Shown: positions 45,623-54,908, numbered from the stretch's first letter. The stretch is DNA of 64,000 nt from Eutrophocola sp965661105 (GCA_965661105.1 CBFICR010000004.1:19840-83839); one strand, 5' to 3'. Translations and numbers: made by a program. The notes: generated by a model not told the origin, from the letters alone.

Positions 45623-46747
45623 ATGCAATTTATTGATCTCAATTCCCAATACTCTTTATTAAAGAGCAAGATAGATTCAAGAATTCAGCAAGTCTTGAAT
45701 CACGGCGCCTATATAAATGGTCCTGAGGTGAATGAACTGGAAATTCGCTTACAGGAATTCCTTAATGTTAAAAATGCCATTACCTGTGCTAATGGTACTG
45801 ATGCATTGGTGCTGGGATTGCTTGCCCTGGATGTCCAGCAAGGAGATCTGGTTTTATGTCCTGCGTTCACATTTTTTGCAAGCGCAGAGGCGGTTGCCGT
45901 TTGTGGCGCAACACCTGTTTTTGTCGACTGTGATCCCAACACTTTTAATATATGCCCGGTTAGTCTGGAAAAAACCATTCTTGAACTTCAGGCCAGGACA
46001 CTTGCTATTCCAAAAGTAATACTGACGGTGGATTTATTCGGTTTGCCCGCAGATTATGAGTCAATTATTAAAATAGCAAAGAAGCATAATTTAAAAATTC
46101 TCGAAGATGCTGCCCAGGGCTTTGGTGGCACCATTAATAATGTAAAAGCATGTAGTTTTGGAGATGTTTCCACAACAAGTTTTTTTCCTTCCAAACCATT
46201 AGGGTGCTATGGGGATGGAGGCGCTGTTTTTACAAACAATGATGCTTATGCCCAAATTATCAGATCGTTAGCCCAGCATGGGAAAGGCGTTGATAAATAC
46301 GATAATATCCGCATCGGTATGAATAGTCGCTTGGATACAATACAGGCAGCAGTGTTGCTGGAAAAGCTTGAAGTTTTTCCTGAAGAAATGGCCTTAAGAA
46401 ACGAGATAGCCGACAGATATCATCAAATGCTTGGCGATTATGTAATAACACCAGCAGTGCCAAAAGGATTTATTTCCAGTTGGGCGCAGTACACTATCAG
46501 ATCTGAACATAGAGAAACCATTAAGTCATATTTAGCTACCAGAGATATTCCAAGTATGATTTATTATAAGAAGTGTCTGCACCAGCAAAAAGCTTTTGCT
46601 GAACTGGATTCAAGTGTCATTAGCCCGCTTGATTTAAATCAGTCAGTTCAATTATCAAATCAAGTTTTAAGCTTACCGATGCACCCCTACGTAACTGATG
46701 AAAATATCCATATAATTTGTGAGTCGGTTAAATCGAGTCTTTCGTAG
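45623..46747 (+). CDS. wbpE: UDP-2-acetamido-3-keto-glucuronate aminotransferase, WbpE homologue
   Basis: This PLP-dependent DegT-family enzyme aminates the 3-keto sugar made by WbpB. The 374-residue protein matches WbpE through QFIDLNSQY, GAYINGPEVNELE near residue 31, CANGTDAL near 54, EDAAQGFGG near 158, the Lys-containing SFFPSKPLGCYGDGGA near residue 185, and NSRLDTIQAAVLL near residue 235. It starts immediately after the wbpD stop. The three genes together form the B-D-E part of the di-N-acetylated uronic acid pathway. Confidence 0.92.
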   Translation: MQFIDLNSQYSLLKSKIDSRIQQVLNHGAYINGPEVNELEIRLQEFLNVKNAITCANGTDALVLGLLALDVQQGDLVLCPAFTFFASAEAVAVCGATPVFVDCDPNTFNICPVSLEKTILELQARTLAIPKVILTVDLFGLPADYESIIKIAKKHNLKILEDAAQGFGGTINNVKACSFGDVSTTSFFPSKPLGCYGDGGAVFTNNDAYAQIIRSLAQHGKGVDKYDNIRIGMNSRLDTIQAAVLLEKLEVFPEEMALRNEIADRYHQMLGDYVITPAVPKGFISSWAQYTIRSEHRETIKSYLATRDIPSMIYYKKCLHQQKAFAELDSSVISPLDLNQSVQLSNQVLSLPMHPYVTDENIHIICESVKSSLS

Positions 46748-46813
46748 CCGAAATATTTTTCATGATTTATTTCTTATAATTAGCAGCCAGATAATACTTA
46801 TAAGATTGGTGAA

Positions 46814-48859
46814 TTGGCGGAAAATTTAGTGAATACTCAAAATAATACTGTAGTTAGTGGCTCCTTTACTGACTCTGTACATCTCAAATTCAGGCCCGAT
46901 ATAGAAGGGTTAAGAGCTCTTGCGATTATTGTTGTCATTGCCTGTCATGCAGGCATTCCATGGATGCAGGGAGGCTTTGTTGGTGTTGATGTTTTCTTTG
47001 TGCTTTCCGGGTATTTAATATCTGGTTTGCTGATCAAGGAAATCCGAAATTCCGGAAAAATAAATTTTATCGATTTTTATGCCAGACGTCTGAAAAGATT
47101 GCTGCCTGCCTTGGCTGTTATGACGTTGGGTACAGCTGTATTGGCGAGTATCATTCTGGCACCGATGGAACAGCTCGCCCAGGCTTCAACTTTTAAATGG
47201 GTGCCGTATTGGATCACTAATTTTATATTCAGTTTTTCAGAGCTGAACTATTTTTCTTCAGCTGCAGAAAGTAATCTATTTCTTCATACCTGGTCTCTCG
47301 CTGTAGAAGAGCAGTTTTACCTGATATGGCCTGTTTTTATTTTGGGTATTTTCAAGTCTGGTGAATCCAGTTCACGGATTAGCTTTACTTCACATTTGAA
47401 TAAATATTTTTCTATTATTTTTGTTCTTTTCCTTTTTCTCTCCATTTTTCTTTCCTATATAAAACCGCTCTGGGGGTTTTATTTAATGCCCTCCAGAGGC
47501 TGGCAATTTGCACTTGGGGCGCTTACTTATATCTTTACTAATCGGGATCAGGATTCACTGGCAGACTCTGTGGAAAGTCATTCACCAAATACGTCTCTAC
47601 TTTTTTTATCTGGCTGGCTTGGTCTGGCCTTGATCCTGGTAGCAACTCTGTTGCTTGACGACAGGATGGTTTATCCTGGCTTCTGGGCTCTGCTTCCTTC
47701 CTTTGGGGCCGCTCTGATTATATATTCAGGGACACTTTCTTCTACAAATTCCATCTCAATCATCCTTGCTACCAGACCAATGCAATTCATAGGCAAGTTA
47801 TCCTATGCCTGGTATTTATGGCATTGGCCTGTCCTCGTTCTTGGCGATGTTCTGATAGATGCGCCGGGCCTTGTATATCAACTATTACTGGTTTTTATTT
47901 CTCTATTGTTTGCCATGGCAACAATGTTTCTCATAGAAGCTCCAGTAAGACAACATAGACTCTTGATCAGGCGTCCAGGGGTGACCATGGTATTTTCCCT
48001 GTTAATCATGACAGCGGTCTATTGGTCAGGAACTCTCTGGCAAAATAAATCACTGGAGTGGGCTAATCTCCCTGACCAACGAATTTACAGTGAAGTTAAA
48101 AGTAACCTTCCTGTCATCTATGCTATGGGCTGTGACGACTGGTATTTTAGTTCGCTTGTCAGGCCTTGTGTTTTTGGAGATAGTGAATCAGAAAACACCG
48201 CTGTTCTGTTTGGAGATAGTGTTGGCGTGCAATGGTTTTCTGCGCTTGCTACACAATTGATAGGACAGGGTTGGCGATTTATTGTTCTAACCAAGTCTTC
48301 CTGTCCACTTGTAGATGAACCGTGGTTTTATCCGCGTATAGGAGAGGAATATACAATTTGCAGTGATTGGCGTAATAGCGCTATTGAATTTGTCAAAGGA
48401 GTAAACCCGGATATACTTTTCATGGGTAGTGCGGCTGAATATGGGTTTAGTTCATCACAATGGCAAAATGGCACAAAGCGGGTTGTTAGCCAATTGTCAG
48501 AAAATACAGGCAATATATATATTATTTCAAGTACTTCCACTTTACCTTTTGATGGGCCATTTTGTCTCGCACGAAAACAGTGGCAACCTGAATTCTTATC
48601 GAATTTAAACACATGCGAGACCTCTGCAGGTAATCCACTGGATCAGGCATTGGCAGCTGATATGGCCTGGGTCGCCAGTGAATTTGTTAATGTAGGCATA
48701 CTGGACTTAAATCCACTGATTTGTCCCGATAATATTTGTGGAGCGAAAATTGACGATAAAATTGTCTTTCGCGATTACCAGCATCTATCCAGGCCATTTG
48801 TTATCAGCATTACCCCGGAGATATTCAGTGCCATCGAGAATGTGCAGTTTGGTCCTTAA
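46814..48859 (+). CDS. OafA/YrhL-type acyltransferase 3 fused to an SGNH domain
   Basis: The 681-residue membrane protein probably O-acetylates a surface glycan. An acyltransferase-3 domain with about ten helices opens with RPDIEGLRALAI near residue 27, ACHAGIPW near 43 and GVDVFFVLSGYLISG near 57. The periplasmic SGNH domain follows, with FGDSVGVQW near residue 466 and a C-terminal DYQHLS. The start is either TTG at 46814 or GTG at 46829, the latter with GGCGG upstream. A TATAAT at 46775-46780 may be its -10 box. The acetylated sugar is unknown. Confidence 0.85.
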   Translation: MAENLVNTQNNTVVSGSFTDSVHLKFRPDIEGLRALAIIVVIACHAGIPWMQGGFVGVDVFFVLSGYLISGLLIKEIRNSGKINFIDFYARRLKRLLPALAVMTLGTAVLASIILAPMEQLAQASTFKWVPYWITNFIFSFSELNYFSSAAESNLFLHTWSLAVEEQFYLIWPVFILGIFKSGESSSRISFTSHLNKYFSIIFVLFLFLSIFLSYIKPLWGFYLMPSRGWQFALGALTYIFTNRDQDSLADSVESHSPNTSLLFLSGWLGLALILVATLLLDDRMVYPGFWALLPSFGAALIIYSGTLSSTNSISIILATRPMQFIGKLSYAWYLWHWPVLVLGDVLIDAPGLVYQLLLVFISLLFAMATMFLIEAPVRQHRLLIRRPGVTMVFSLLIMTAVYWSGTLWQNKSLEWANLPDQRIYSEVKSNLPVIYAMGCDDWYFSSLVRPCVFGDSESENTAVLFGDSVGVQWFSALATQLIGQGWRFIVLTKSSCPLVDEPWFYPRIGEEYTICSDWRNSAIEFVKGVNPDILFMGSAAEYGFSSSQWQNGTKRVVSQLSENTGNIYIISSTSTLPFDGPFCLARKQWQPEFLSNLNTCETSAGNPLDQALAADMAWVASEFVNVGILDLNPLICPDNICGAKIDDKIVFRDYQHLSRPFVISITPEIFSAIENVQFGP

Positions 48860-48994
48860 CCAGCTACCTGACAAAGAGTCCCGGCAGGGTTGGTAATATT
48901 GCAAGTAAGAGGAGATTGTCTCAGTAATAAGTCAACTTTCAGGTATTATTAGTTTCAAGCACACCCTTTTTGGGAAATCTATTTGGAGAACATC

Positions 48995-49582
48995 ATGGAT
49001 ATTTTAAAAACAATAAAGACAATCATGAGTATCACCTTTCTGACACTGTTTCTTAGTGCCTGTTCAAGCATGGGGAGTGGCGACTGGACAGACATGTCAG
49101 GCAGTTTTGCCGGCTGGGACAGGGTAGGGGATGCCAATTGGCGAATCGAAAATGGTGAGTTTGTTGCTGACTCGGCTTCAGGGGTCAGTCATCTGGTCAC
49201 TAAAGAAAGTTATTCCGATTTTCAGATACAGCTTGAGTTCTGGAACCATGAAGGCGCCAATAGCGGCGTATTCATGCGTATTACAGATCCTGCGAATATT
49301 ACTGACAGAAGTGCCTATGAAGCCAATATTTATGATGATCGCCCTGATCAGAGTGGTCGTACCGGCGGGATACCTAATTTTCTGGCGCCTACTCGTGTGA
49401 TCGATACCTGGGATCAGTGGAATACCTACGACATAACTATGGAAGGCAATCACATTGTGGTGAAATTAAATGGCGTTACTACTATTGATAGCACCGATGA
49501 TAACTTTTCCAGTGGCCCACTTTCTTTGCAGTATGGTGCCGGAACCATTAAGTTTCGTAATGTAAAAATACGTCGCTTATAA
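48995..49582 (+). CDS. DUF1080-domain lipoprotein (3-keto-disaccharide hydrolase-like)
   Basis: The 195-residue protein has a lipoprotein signal ending in the lipobox LSAC (Cys near residue 23), followed by Ser, which favours the outer membrane. The rest is a concanavalin-like beta-sandwich typical of DUF1080. LVTKESYSDFQIQLEFW near residue 63 and NSGVFMRI near 86 are the typical first strands, and TYDITMEGNHIVVKLNGV near 149 belongs to the closing strands. DUF1080 proteins include 3-keto-glycoside hydrolases and sugar-binding modules. The substrate here is unknown. ATG 48995 is chosen because GGAG lies 7 bp upstream. Confidence 0.78.
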   Translation: MDILKTIKTIMSITFLTLFLSACSSMGSGDWTDMSGSFAGWDRVGDANWRIENGEFVADSASGVSHLVTKESYSDFQIQLEFWNHEGANSGVFMRITDPANITDRSAYEANIYDDRPDQSGRTGGIPNFLAPTRVIDTWDQWNTYDITMEGNHIVVKLNGVTTIDSTDDNFSSGPLSLQYGAGTIKFRNVKIRRL

Positions 49583-49601
49583 CTTTTAATTTTTTCAGTA
49601 G

Positions 49602-49631
49602 AAAAAAAGGCCGTCATTACGGCCTTTTTTA
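49602..49631. terminator. Bidirectional intrinsic terminator
   Basis: GGCCGT at 49609-49614 pairs with ACGGCC at 49619-49624 across a 4-base loop. An A-run lies on the left and a T-run on the right, so it can stop transcription from both the DUF1080 gene and nadC. Confidence 0.92.
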
Positions 49632-49674
49632 TTCCATCTATATAACGGAAATCAGCTGCAGAATTAAAAAATGG

Positions 49675-50508
49675 TCAATCAAACAGCATGCTAAAGTCAG
49701 TAGCCTGAATATGCTTGGTGATACTTCCGATAGAAATATAATCGACTCCGGTTTCGGCAACGGCAACAACGGAATCGAGATCATATCCCCCTGAAGCTTC
49801 AAGTTTGGTTTTGCCAGCGTTGACAGCTACAGCCTCATTCAGCATAGGCAGGGTAAAGTTATCCAGCATAACGATGTCAGCCTGTGCAGCCAGTGCTTCC
49901 TTTAACTGTTCAATAGTTTCCACTTCAACTTCAACCGGCTTTCCTTCATGGTGTTTTCGTGCAGTGTTAATAGCATTGGCTATAGTGCCGCAGGCATTGA
50001 TGTGATTTTCCTTGATCAGGTAGGCGTCATAGAGGCCAATGCGATGATTAAAGCAACCACCAGTGAGCACCGCAAACTTTTGCGCACGTCTCAGGCCGGG
50101 AATGGTTTTGCGGGTATCCAGAATTTTAACGCGAGTATGCTTTACCTGATCCGCAATCTTTCGTGCACTGCTGGCCACACTGGAGAGTGTCTGCAGAAAG
50201 TTCAGCACCGAGCGTTCTGCGGTTAGCAATGATCTGGCCTTGCCATGTGCGGTCAGGATGACATCATTGTTATTGATGCTATCGCCATCATGCTTATGCC
50301 ACTCAAGGGTGACAGCAGGGTCTATTTGTTGGAAAACTTCATTGGCCCATTGTGTTCCACAAAGAATACCCCGATCCCGTGAAATAATTTGTGCGGTGGC
50401 AGTTTTTTCTGAAGGAATAAGTTCTGCGGTAATGTCCCCGGACCCAATATCTTCAGCAAGAGCAGCGCGGACGGTTTCTGACAAGCCTTCAAGTAATTGA
50501 GTGGTCAT
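49675..50508 (-). CDS. nadC: Nicotinate-nucleotide pyrophosphorylase (quinolinate phosphoribosyltransferase)
   Basis: NadC converts quinolinate and PRPP to nicotinate mononucleotide in NAD synthesis. The 277-residue protein carries LDTRKTIPGLR near residue 133, GGCFNHRIGLYDAYLIKENHI near 150, and VEVETIEQL near residue 196. Near the C-terminus, LEASGGYDLD and GVDYISIGSITKH form the phosphate-binding strands. In Pseudomonas nadC and ampD lie next to pilA; here the right-hand glycan set separates them. Confidence 0.95.
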   Translation of the reverse strand: MTTQLLEGLSETVRAALAEDIGSGDITAELIPSEKTATAQIISRDRGILCGTQWANEVFQQIDPAVTLEWHKHDGDSINNNDVILTAHGKARSLLTAERSVLNFLQTLSSVASSARKIADQVKHTRVKILDTRKTIPGLRRAQKFAVLTGGCFNHRIGLYDAYLIKENHINACGTIANAINTARKHHEGKPVEVEVETIEQLKEALAAQADIVMLDNFTLPMLNEAVAVNAGKTKLEASGGYDLDSVVAVAETGVDYISIGSITKHIQATDFSMLFD

Positions 50509-50565
50509 GGGATCAAAAGGGACCTTGAGCAGTTAGGAAAAGGAGTTGACTTATTGGTTATTGGA

Positions 50566-51099
50566 TCACTTGTTATTGTATCTAAGAGTAAGGCGCGACC
50601 CCTGTTGATTAAGCTCAATCTGACCCAGCGCACTCATGCCCAATAATACCATGCTTTCATGCATGGCAGGATTGATGCTGGCCCGGACATTCACCAGGGT
50701 AATATTACCAAGACGCAGCTCTTTGATGATGGTGCTGTATATGGAAACCAGGCCATTTGCCGTCATGGCCTGACTTTGGTAACCATACTCCAGGCCGCTG
50801 GCCTGAGCCAGAGATGGCGGAATCACAACATCTGTTGCCCCGGTATCCAGAATAAATTCTGCAGGAATATTATTAATATATCCTGTGACCACGTATTGTC
50901 CCAGACGATTACTTTCAAGGGTTAGCTCGGCCTCACCAAATGCATTGATGCTGGACTCAGGATTTGAATTCGGGTTACGCGCATTATTCAGGTAGCCATC
51001 AAACAATGTGGTCAGCAGTATCAGCGCAAGGACAAAGCCGCCGGCAATCATAAGCTGTCCAATTCGTTTGGTACTTTTTTGCGGATCGTTTGAATTCAT
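50566..51099 (-). CDS. Membrane-anchored retropepsin-like aspartic protease
   Basis: The 177-residue protein has one N-terminal membrane helix at about residues 14-31 and a periplasmic domain with a single aspartic protease motif, FILDTGATDVVIP, near residue 82. Single-motif members of clan AA (TIGR02281-like) act as dimers, as in retroviral proteases. LLGMSALGQIELNQQGSRL at the C-terminus is also typical. Its substrate is unknown. It lies 57 bp from nadC on the same strand and may share its transcript; ampD is divergent. Confidence 0.82.
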   Translation of the reverse strand: MNSNDPQKSTKRIGQLMIAGGFVLALILLTTLFDGYLNNARNPNSNPESSINAFGEAELTLESNRLGQYVVTGYINNIPAEFILDTGATDVVIPPSLAQASGLEYGYQSQAMTANGLVSIYSTIIKELRLGNITLVNVRASINPAMHESMVLLGMSALGQIELNQQGSRLTLRYNNK

Positions 51100-51168
51100 G
51101 GTATTTGATTATTGGTCATGTGCATGTTCCGATTATAAACATGCTGGTGCATGGGGTAATATGGAAAC

Positions 51169-51714
51169 ATGGAAATTAATCATCATAAGTTGGTGGGCGC
51201 GCGGCAAAAGCCTTCACCGAATTTCACTGAACGACCGCCCGGAGAAGACGTCAGTTTACTGGTTATTCACAATATAAGCCTGCCTCCGGGCGAGTTTGGC
51301 GGTAATTATATAGATGATCTGTTCTGTAACTGTCTTGATCATTCAGTGCATCCCTATTTCAGGGGTCTGAAGGATTTACGTGTGTCTTCACACTTGCTAA
51401 TTAATCGACAGGGAGAGGCAACGCAGTATGTTCCCTTTAACAAGAAGGCTCATCATGCCGGCGAATCCAGCTTTCAGGGGCGCCAGCAGTGTAATGATTT
51501 TTCCATCGGCATTGAGCTGGAAGGATGTGATGAGGAGCCGTTTACTGACAATCAATATGCTGCCCTTGCCCGGATCACGAACCTGTTGATGCAGCATTAT
51601 CCGGGTATTAAAGCAGACCGAATTACAGGACACTCTGATATTGCCCCGACCAGAAAGACAGATCCTGGCCCCTGTTTTGATTGGCAGCGTTATCTGCAAC
51701 TGGTGAGTGATTAA
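51169..51714 (+). CDS. ampD: 1,6-anhydro-N-acetylmuramyl-L-alanine amidase AmpD
   Basis: AmpD cleaves the peptide from anhydro-MurNAc muropeptides in the cytoplasm during wall recycling, and by doing so keeps AmpC beta-lactamase repressed in many species. The 181-residue protein lacks a signal peptide, as expected. The zinc ligands are visible in LVIHNISLP near residue 34, GHSDIAPTRKTDPG near 155 (His and Asp). SIGIELEG near residue 116 is the conserved core strand. Confidence 0.94.
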   Translation: MEINHHKLVGARQKPSPNFTERPPGEDVSLLVIHNISLPPGEFGGNYIDDLFCNCLDHSVHPYFRGLKDLRVSSHLLINRQGEATQYVPFNKKAHHAGESSFQGRQQCNDFSIGIELEGCDEEPFTDNQYAALARITNLLMQHYPGIKADRITGHSDIAPTRKTDPGPCFDWQRYLQLVSD

Positions 51715-51851
51715 ACGGAGTATTAATAAGCGGATTCGGTTTTTTGGGGCAATCGTTCAATACCTGTTATTTATATGCAATTTTCCACTACATTATTATC
51801 CATGCGTATTTACAGGGGTTTTTCCCATGCCCGAAATGAAAATCTTTCATT

Positions 51852-51870
51852 TTTGTAGTTTTACTACAAA
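51852..51870. promoter_or_regulatory. Perfect inverted repeat, candidate GntR (PdhR/FadR-type) operator 1
   Basis: TTTGTAGT at 51852-51859 and ACTACAAA at 51863-51870 flank TTT. The core GT-N3-AC with flanking TA pairs is the pattern bound by FadR-subfamily GntR regulators, to which PdhR, the pyruvate-sensing repressor of aceEF in E. coli, belongs. Confidence 0.6.
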
Positions 51871-51924
51871 TTCAACAGCTTAAGTTGGAAAATGGCTGTG
51901 TTTTCAAGTAATATTGCGCGCCAA

Positions 51925-51939
51925 TGTAAATTTACTACA
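51925..51939. promoter_or_regulatory. Second copy of the aceE operator
   Basis: TGTAAATTTACTACA matches operator 1 (51854-51868) at 13 of 15 positions; the right half is identical and the left half differs by two bases. The two sites are 71 bp apart, close to seven turns of DNA. Confidence 0.55.
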
Positions 51940-52123
51940 GAGTTTTTACTGCCATTGCTGCTCCTGTGTGATCCACAGGCAAGATAATAATAAGCACTGG
52001 CAGACTTTCGCTCACCATGGGCGAGTAACCACGACGCGTGAAAAGCGGCGTTGGGAATTTGAACTTTAAACTGGCAAGCTGGCATCACCAGACTTGCCCC
52101 ATCAGGACATTCAGGGCTGTATT

Positions 52124-54823
52124 ATGGTCGACAAATATACCGATATTGATCCTTTAGAAACACAGGAATGGCGTGATTCTATTTCTTCCGTTATCAAAAA
52201 CCAGGGCATGGATCGTGCCCAGTTCCTACTTAAAAGCCTGATTGCCAAATCAACGGAATCAGGGCAACAGCTTCCGGTTGATTCACTTACCACCCCGTAC
52301 CGAAATACCATACCCGTTGCAGAAGAACCTTCCATGCCGGGCGACATGTATATGGAGCGAAATATACGTGGCTTGATTCGCTGGAATGCTCTGGCCATGG
52401 TGATGCGGGCTAATAAACTGGGCTATGACCTGGGTGGTCATATCTCGACCTTTTCTTCTGCAGCCACTCTCTATGATGTGGGTTTCAATCATTTTTTCCG
52501 CGGCGATTCAGAAGATCGTCTGGGCGATATTGTTCTTTTCCAGGGGCATGCCTCCCCGGGGATTTATTCGCGCTCATTTATTGAAGGCCGCCTGAGTGAG
52601 GAGCAGCTGGACAATTTCCGCCAGGAAGTCGATGGCAATGGTTTGTCCTCATACCCGCATCCAAAGCTGATGCCGGATTACTGGCAGTTTCCAACTGTTT
52701 CCATGGGCTTGGGACCCTTGCAGGCTATTTATCATGCCCATGTCATGAAGTACCTGGATAACCGGGAATTAGTGGAACAGGGTGACAGACAGATCTGGGC
52801 TTTTCTGGGTGATGGCGAATGTGATGAGCCGGAATCCCTGGGAGCGATTTCACTGGCGGGGCGTGAACGTCTGGGAAATCTGAATTTTGTTATTAACTGT
52901 AACCTGCAACGACTGGATGGACCGGTGCGCGGCAACGGAAAAATTATCCAGGAACTGGAAGGCATTTTCCGTGGTGCAGGCTGGAACGTTATTAAAGTAG
53001 TCTGGGGTCGTCACTGGGACAACCTGCTGGCCAAGGATCATGACGGGATTCTGCAGGCGCGCATGGACGAAGTAGTGGACGGAGAATTTCAGGCCTTCAG
53101 CGTTGGTGATGCTTCCTACATTCGTGAGCATTTCTTTGGCACCTCGCCAGAGTTGCTGAAAATGGTCGAAAACATGTCCGATGAAGAGCTGATGCAGTTG
53201 AATCGCGGCGGCCATGACCCCTTCAAGGTTTACGCGGCTTATAAACAGGCAGTGGAATGTACAGACCGGCCTACGGTTATTCTGGCCAAAACCATCAAGG
53301 GCTATGCCTTTGGTTCGGCCCAGGCAGCCAACGCTACGCATTCGGCCAAAAAACTAAGCCTGGAAGAACTCGAATTATTCCGTGATCGTTTCGGGATACC
53401 GATTCCCGATGACAAACTGGAATCTGTTCCCTATTACAAACCAGCCCCTGATAGCCCGGAAATGGAATACCTGAACCGCATGCGCGGTCGATTAGGGGGC
53501 ACATTACCAAGCAGGCGTGCCAGCAGTGAAAAGCTCAAGGTTCCTGCGCTAAGTGCTTTTGATGCGCAGCTGAAGGGAACCGGTGAAAGGGAAATTTCCA
53601 CCACCATGGCATTTGTCAGGATGCTTTCCATGCTGGTGAAAGATAAAGAAATTGGCAAGAGAATTGTGCCCATCGTTCCTGATGAAGCGCGTACTTTTGG
53701 TATGGAAGGCCTGTTCCGGCAGATTGGTATCTATTCAGCCAAGGGCCAGCTTTATAATCCCATAGATTCCGGGCAGGTGATGTATTACAAGGAAGAAAAA
53801 AATGGTCAGTTGCTGGAAGAGGGAATTAATGAAGCCGGGTCCATGAGCTCCTGGTTGTCAGCTGCTACTTCATACAGCGTGCATCATTATCCCCTGATTC
53901 CCTTCTATATTTATTACTCCATGTTTGGTTTTCAACGCGTTGGCGATTTATGCTGGGCTGCGGGAGATTTGCAGGCGCGAGGCTTTCTGATTGGAGCAAC
54001 TGCGGGAAGAACCACTCTTAACGGTGAAGGTCTGCAGCACCAGGACGGTCACAGCCTGCTATTGTCCTATACTATCCCGAACTGTATCTCCTACGACCCG
54101 ACTTATTCGTATGAGATGGCAGTCATCATTCAGGATGGTATTCGCCGTATGTATGACAATGACGAGGCAGTGTTTTATTACATTACTTCGATGAATGAAA
54201 ACTATGTTCATCCGGATATGCCAAAAGGAGTGGAAGAGGGTATTCTTAAAGGCATGTACCTGCTGGAAGACGGCAGTAGCAAGGAATACAAGGTAGCCGC
54301 CGGCGCTGCAGCGAAAGGCAAAAAAGCCAGTTCTGTACGACTTCTTGGTAGTGGTACTATTCTCAGGGAAGTTCGGGCTGCGGCAGAAATTCTACGCAAG
54401 GAATACAAGGTTTCCGTTGATGTCTGGAGTGCTACGAGTATTAATGAGCTGGCACGTGATGGCCTGGATGTTGACCGCTGGAATATGCTGCATCCTGACA
54501 AAAAACCCAGAGTTTCCTATGTAGAGGAATGTCTGGCTGGCGGAGAAGGTCCCGTTATTGCGGCAACGGATTATATGAAGTTGTATGCAGACCAGATACG
54601 GGCATTTGTTCCTGCGCCATACAAGGTACTGGGTACTGATGGTTTTGGTCGTAGCGACAGCCGGCAAAAACTGCGTCACTTCTTTGAGGTGAACAGCAGC
54701 TTTATCGTTGTTGCTGCTCTGGGCGAGCTCGCCAAACAGGGACAAATTGAAACCAAGGTTGTCAGTGCAGCCATCAAGAAATTCAAGCTTGATCCGGAAA
54801 AAATTAATCCATTGATGGCTTAA
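52124..54823 (+). CDS. aceE: Pyruvate dehydrogenase E1 component, homodimeric type
   Basis: AceE decarboxylates pyruvate with thiamine diphosphate and acetylates the lipoyl groups of AceF. The 899-residue product is of the large single-chain E1 type used by gammaproteobacteria. GHISTFSSAATLYDVGFNHFF near residue 105 and FLGDGECDEPES near residue 227 (the ThDP-Mg motif GDGE) are intact. The C-terminal half has VPDEARTFGMEGLFRQIG near 523. The start chosen is ATG 52124; a TTG ten codons upstream is less likely. The gene is followed by aceF; E3 is not in this window. Confidence 0.96.
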   Translation: MVDKYTDIDPLETQEWRDSISSVIKNQGMDRAQFLLKSLIAKSTESGQQLPVDSLTTPYRNTIPVAEEPSMPGDMYMERNIRGLIRWNALAMVMRANKLGYDLGGHISTFSSAATLYDVGFNHFFRGDSEDRLGDIVLFQGHASPGIYSRSFIEGRLSEEQLDNFRQEVDGNGLSSYPHPKLMPDYWQFPTVSMGLGPLQAIYHAHVMKYLDNRELVEQGDRQIWAFLGDGECDEPESLGAISLAGRERLGNLNFVINCNLQRLDGPVRGNGKIIQELEGIFRGAGWNVIKVVWGRHWDNLLAKDHDGILQARMDEVVDGEFQAFSVGDASYIREHFFGTSPELLKMVENMSDEELMQLNRGGHDPFKVYAAYKQAVECTDRPTVILAKTIKGYAFGSAQAANATHSAKKLSLEELELFRDRFGIPIPDDKLESVPYYKPAPDSPEMEYLNRMRGRLGGTLPSRRASSEKLKVPALSAFDAQLKGTGEREISTTMAFVRMLSMLVKDKEIGKRIVPIVPDEARTFGMEGLFRQIGIYSAKGQLYNPIDSGQVMYYKEEKNGQLLEEGINEAGSMSSWLSAATSYSVHHYPLIPFYIYYSMFGFQRVGDLCWAAGDLQARGFLIGATAGRTTLNGEGLQHQDGHSLLLSYTIPNCISYDPTYSYEMAVIIQDGIRRMYDNDEAVFYYITSMNENYVHPDMPKGVEEGILKGMYLLEDGSSKEYKVAAGAAAKGKKASSVRLLGSGTILREVRAAAEILRKEYKVSVDVWSATSINELARDGLDVDRWNMLHPDKKPRVSYVEECLAGGEGPVIAATDYMKLYADQIRAFVPAPYKVLGTDGFGRSDSRQKLRHFFEVNSSFIVVAALGELAKQGQIETKVVSAAIKKFKLDPEKINPLMA

Positions 54824-54908
54824 CTTAAAAAGATGAAAGATAAAAGATAAAAGCAGGCAAGAACAAAGAATACTGAACGTTTTATCTTTTTACATTGAAT
54901 TTCAATAG

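Larger units (their letters stand above)
51715..52123 (+). promoter_or_regulatory. aceE upstream region with two GntR-like operators
   Basis: This 409-bp stretch contains no gene. It holds two related sites listed separately at 51852-51870 and 51925-51939. The second overlaps a weak promoter-like TTGCGC (51914-51919). The promoter itself could not be fixed. The leader up to the aceE ATG would be around 170 bases. Confidence 0.5.

Noticed and set aside
44077..46747. Complete ManNAc3NAcA pathway
   Set aside because: Only the B, D and E steps are present; WbpA and the epimerase WbpI are absent from the window, so the product can only be stated as GlcNAc3NAcA-type if WbpA exists elsewhere.
25345..49600. 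Prophage or integrative element carrying the glycan genes
   Set aside because: No integrase, tRNA target, attachment repeat or phage gene is visible at the edges, so homologous exchange is the simpler explanation.
52094..52123. Earlier TTG start of aceE
   Set aside because: The ten added residues are not typical of AceE, whereas the ATG at 52124 gives the expected N-terminus.
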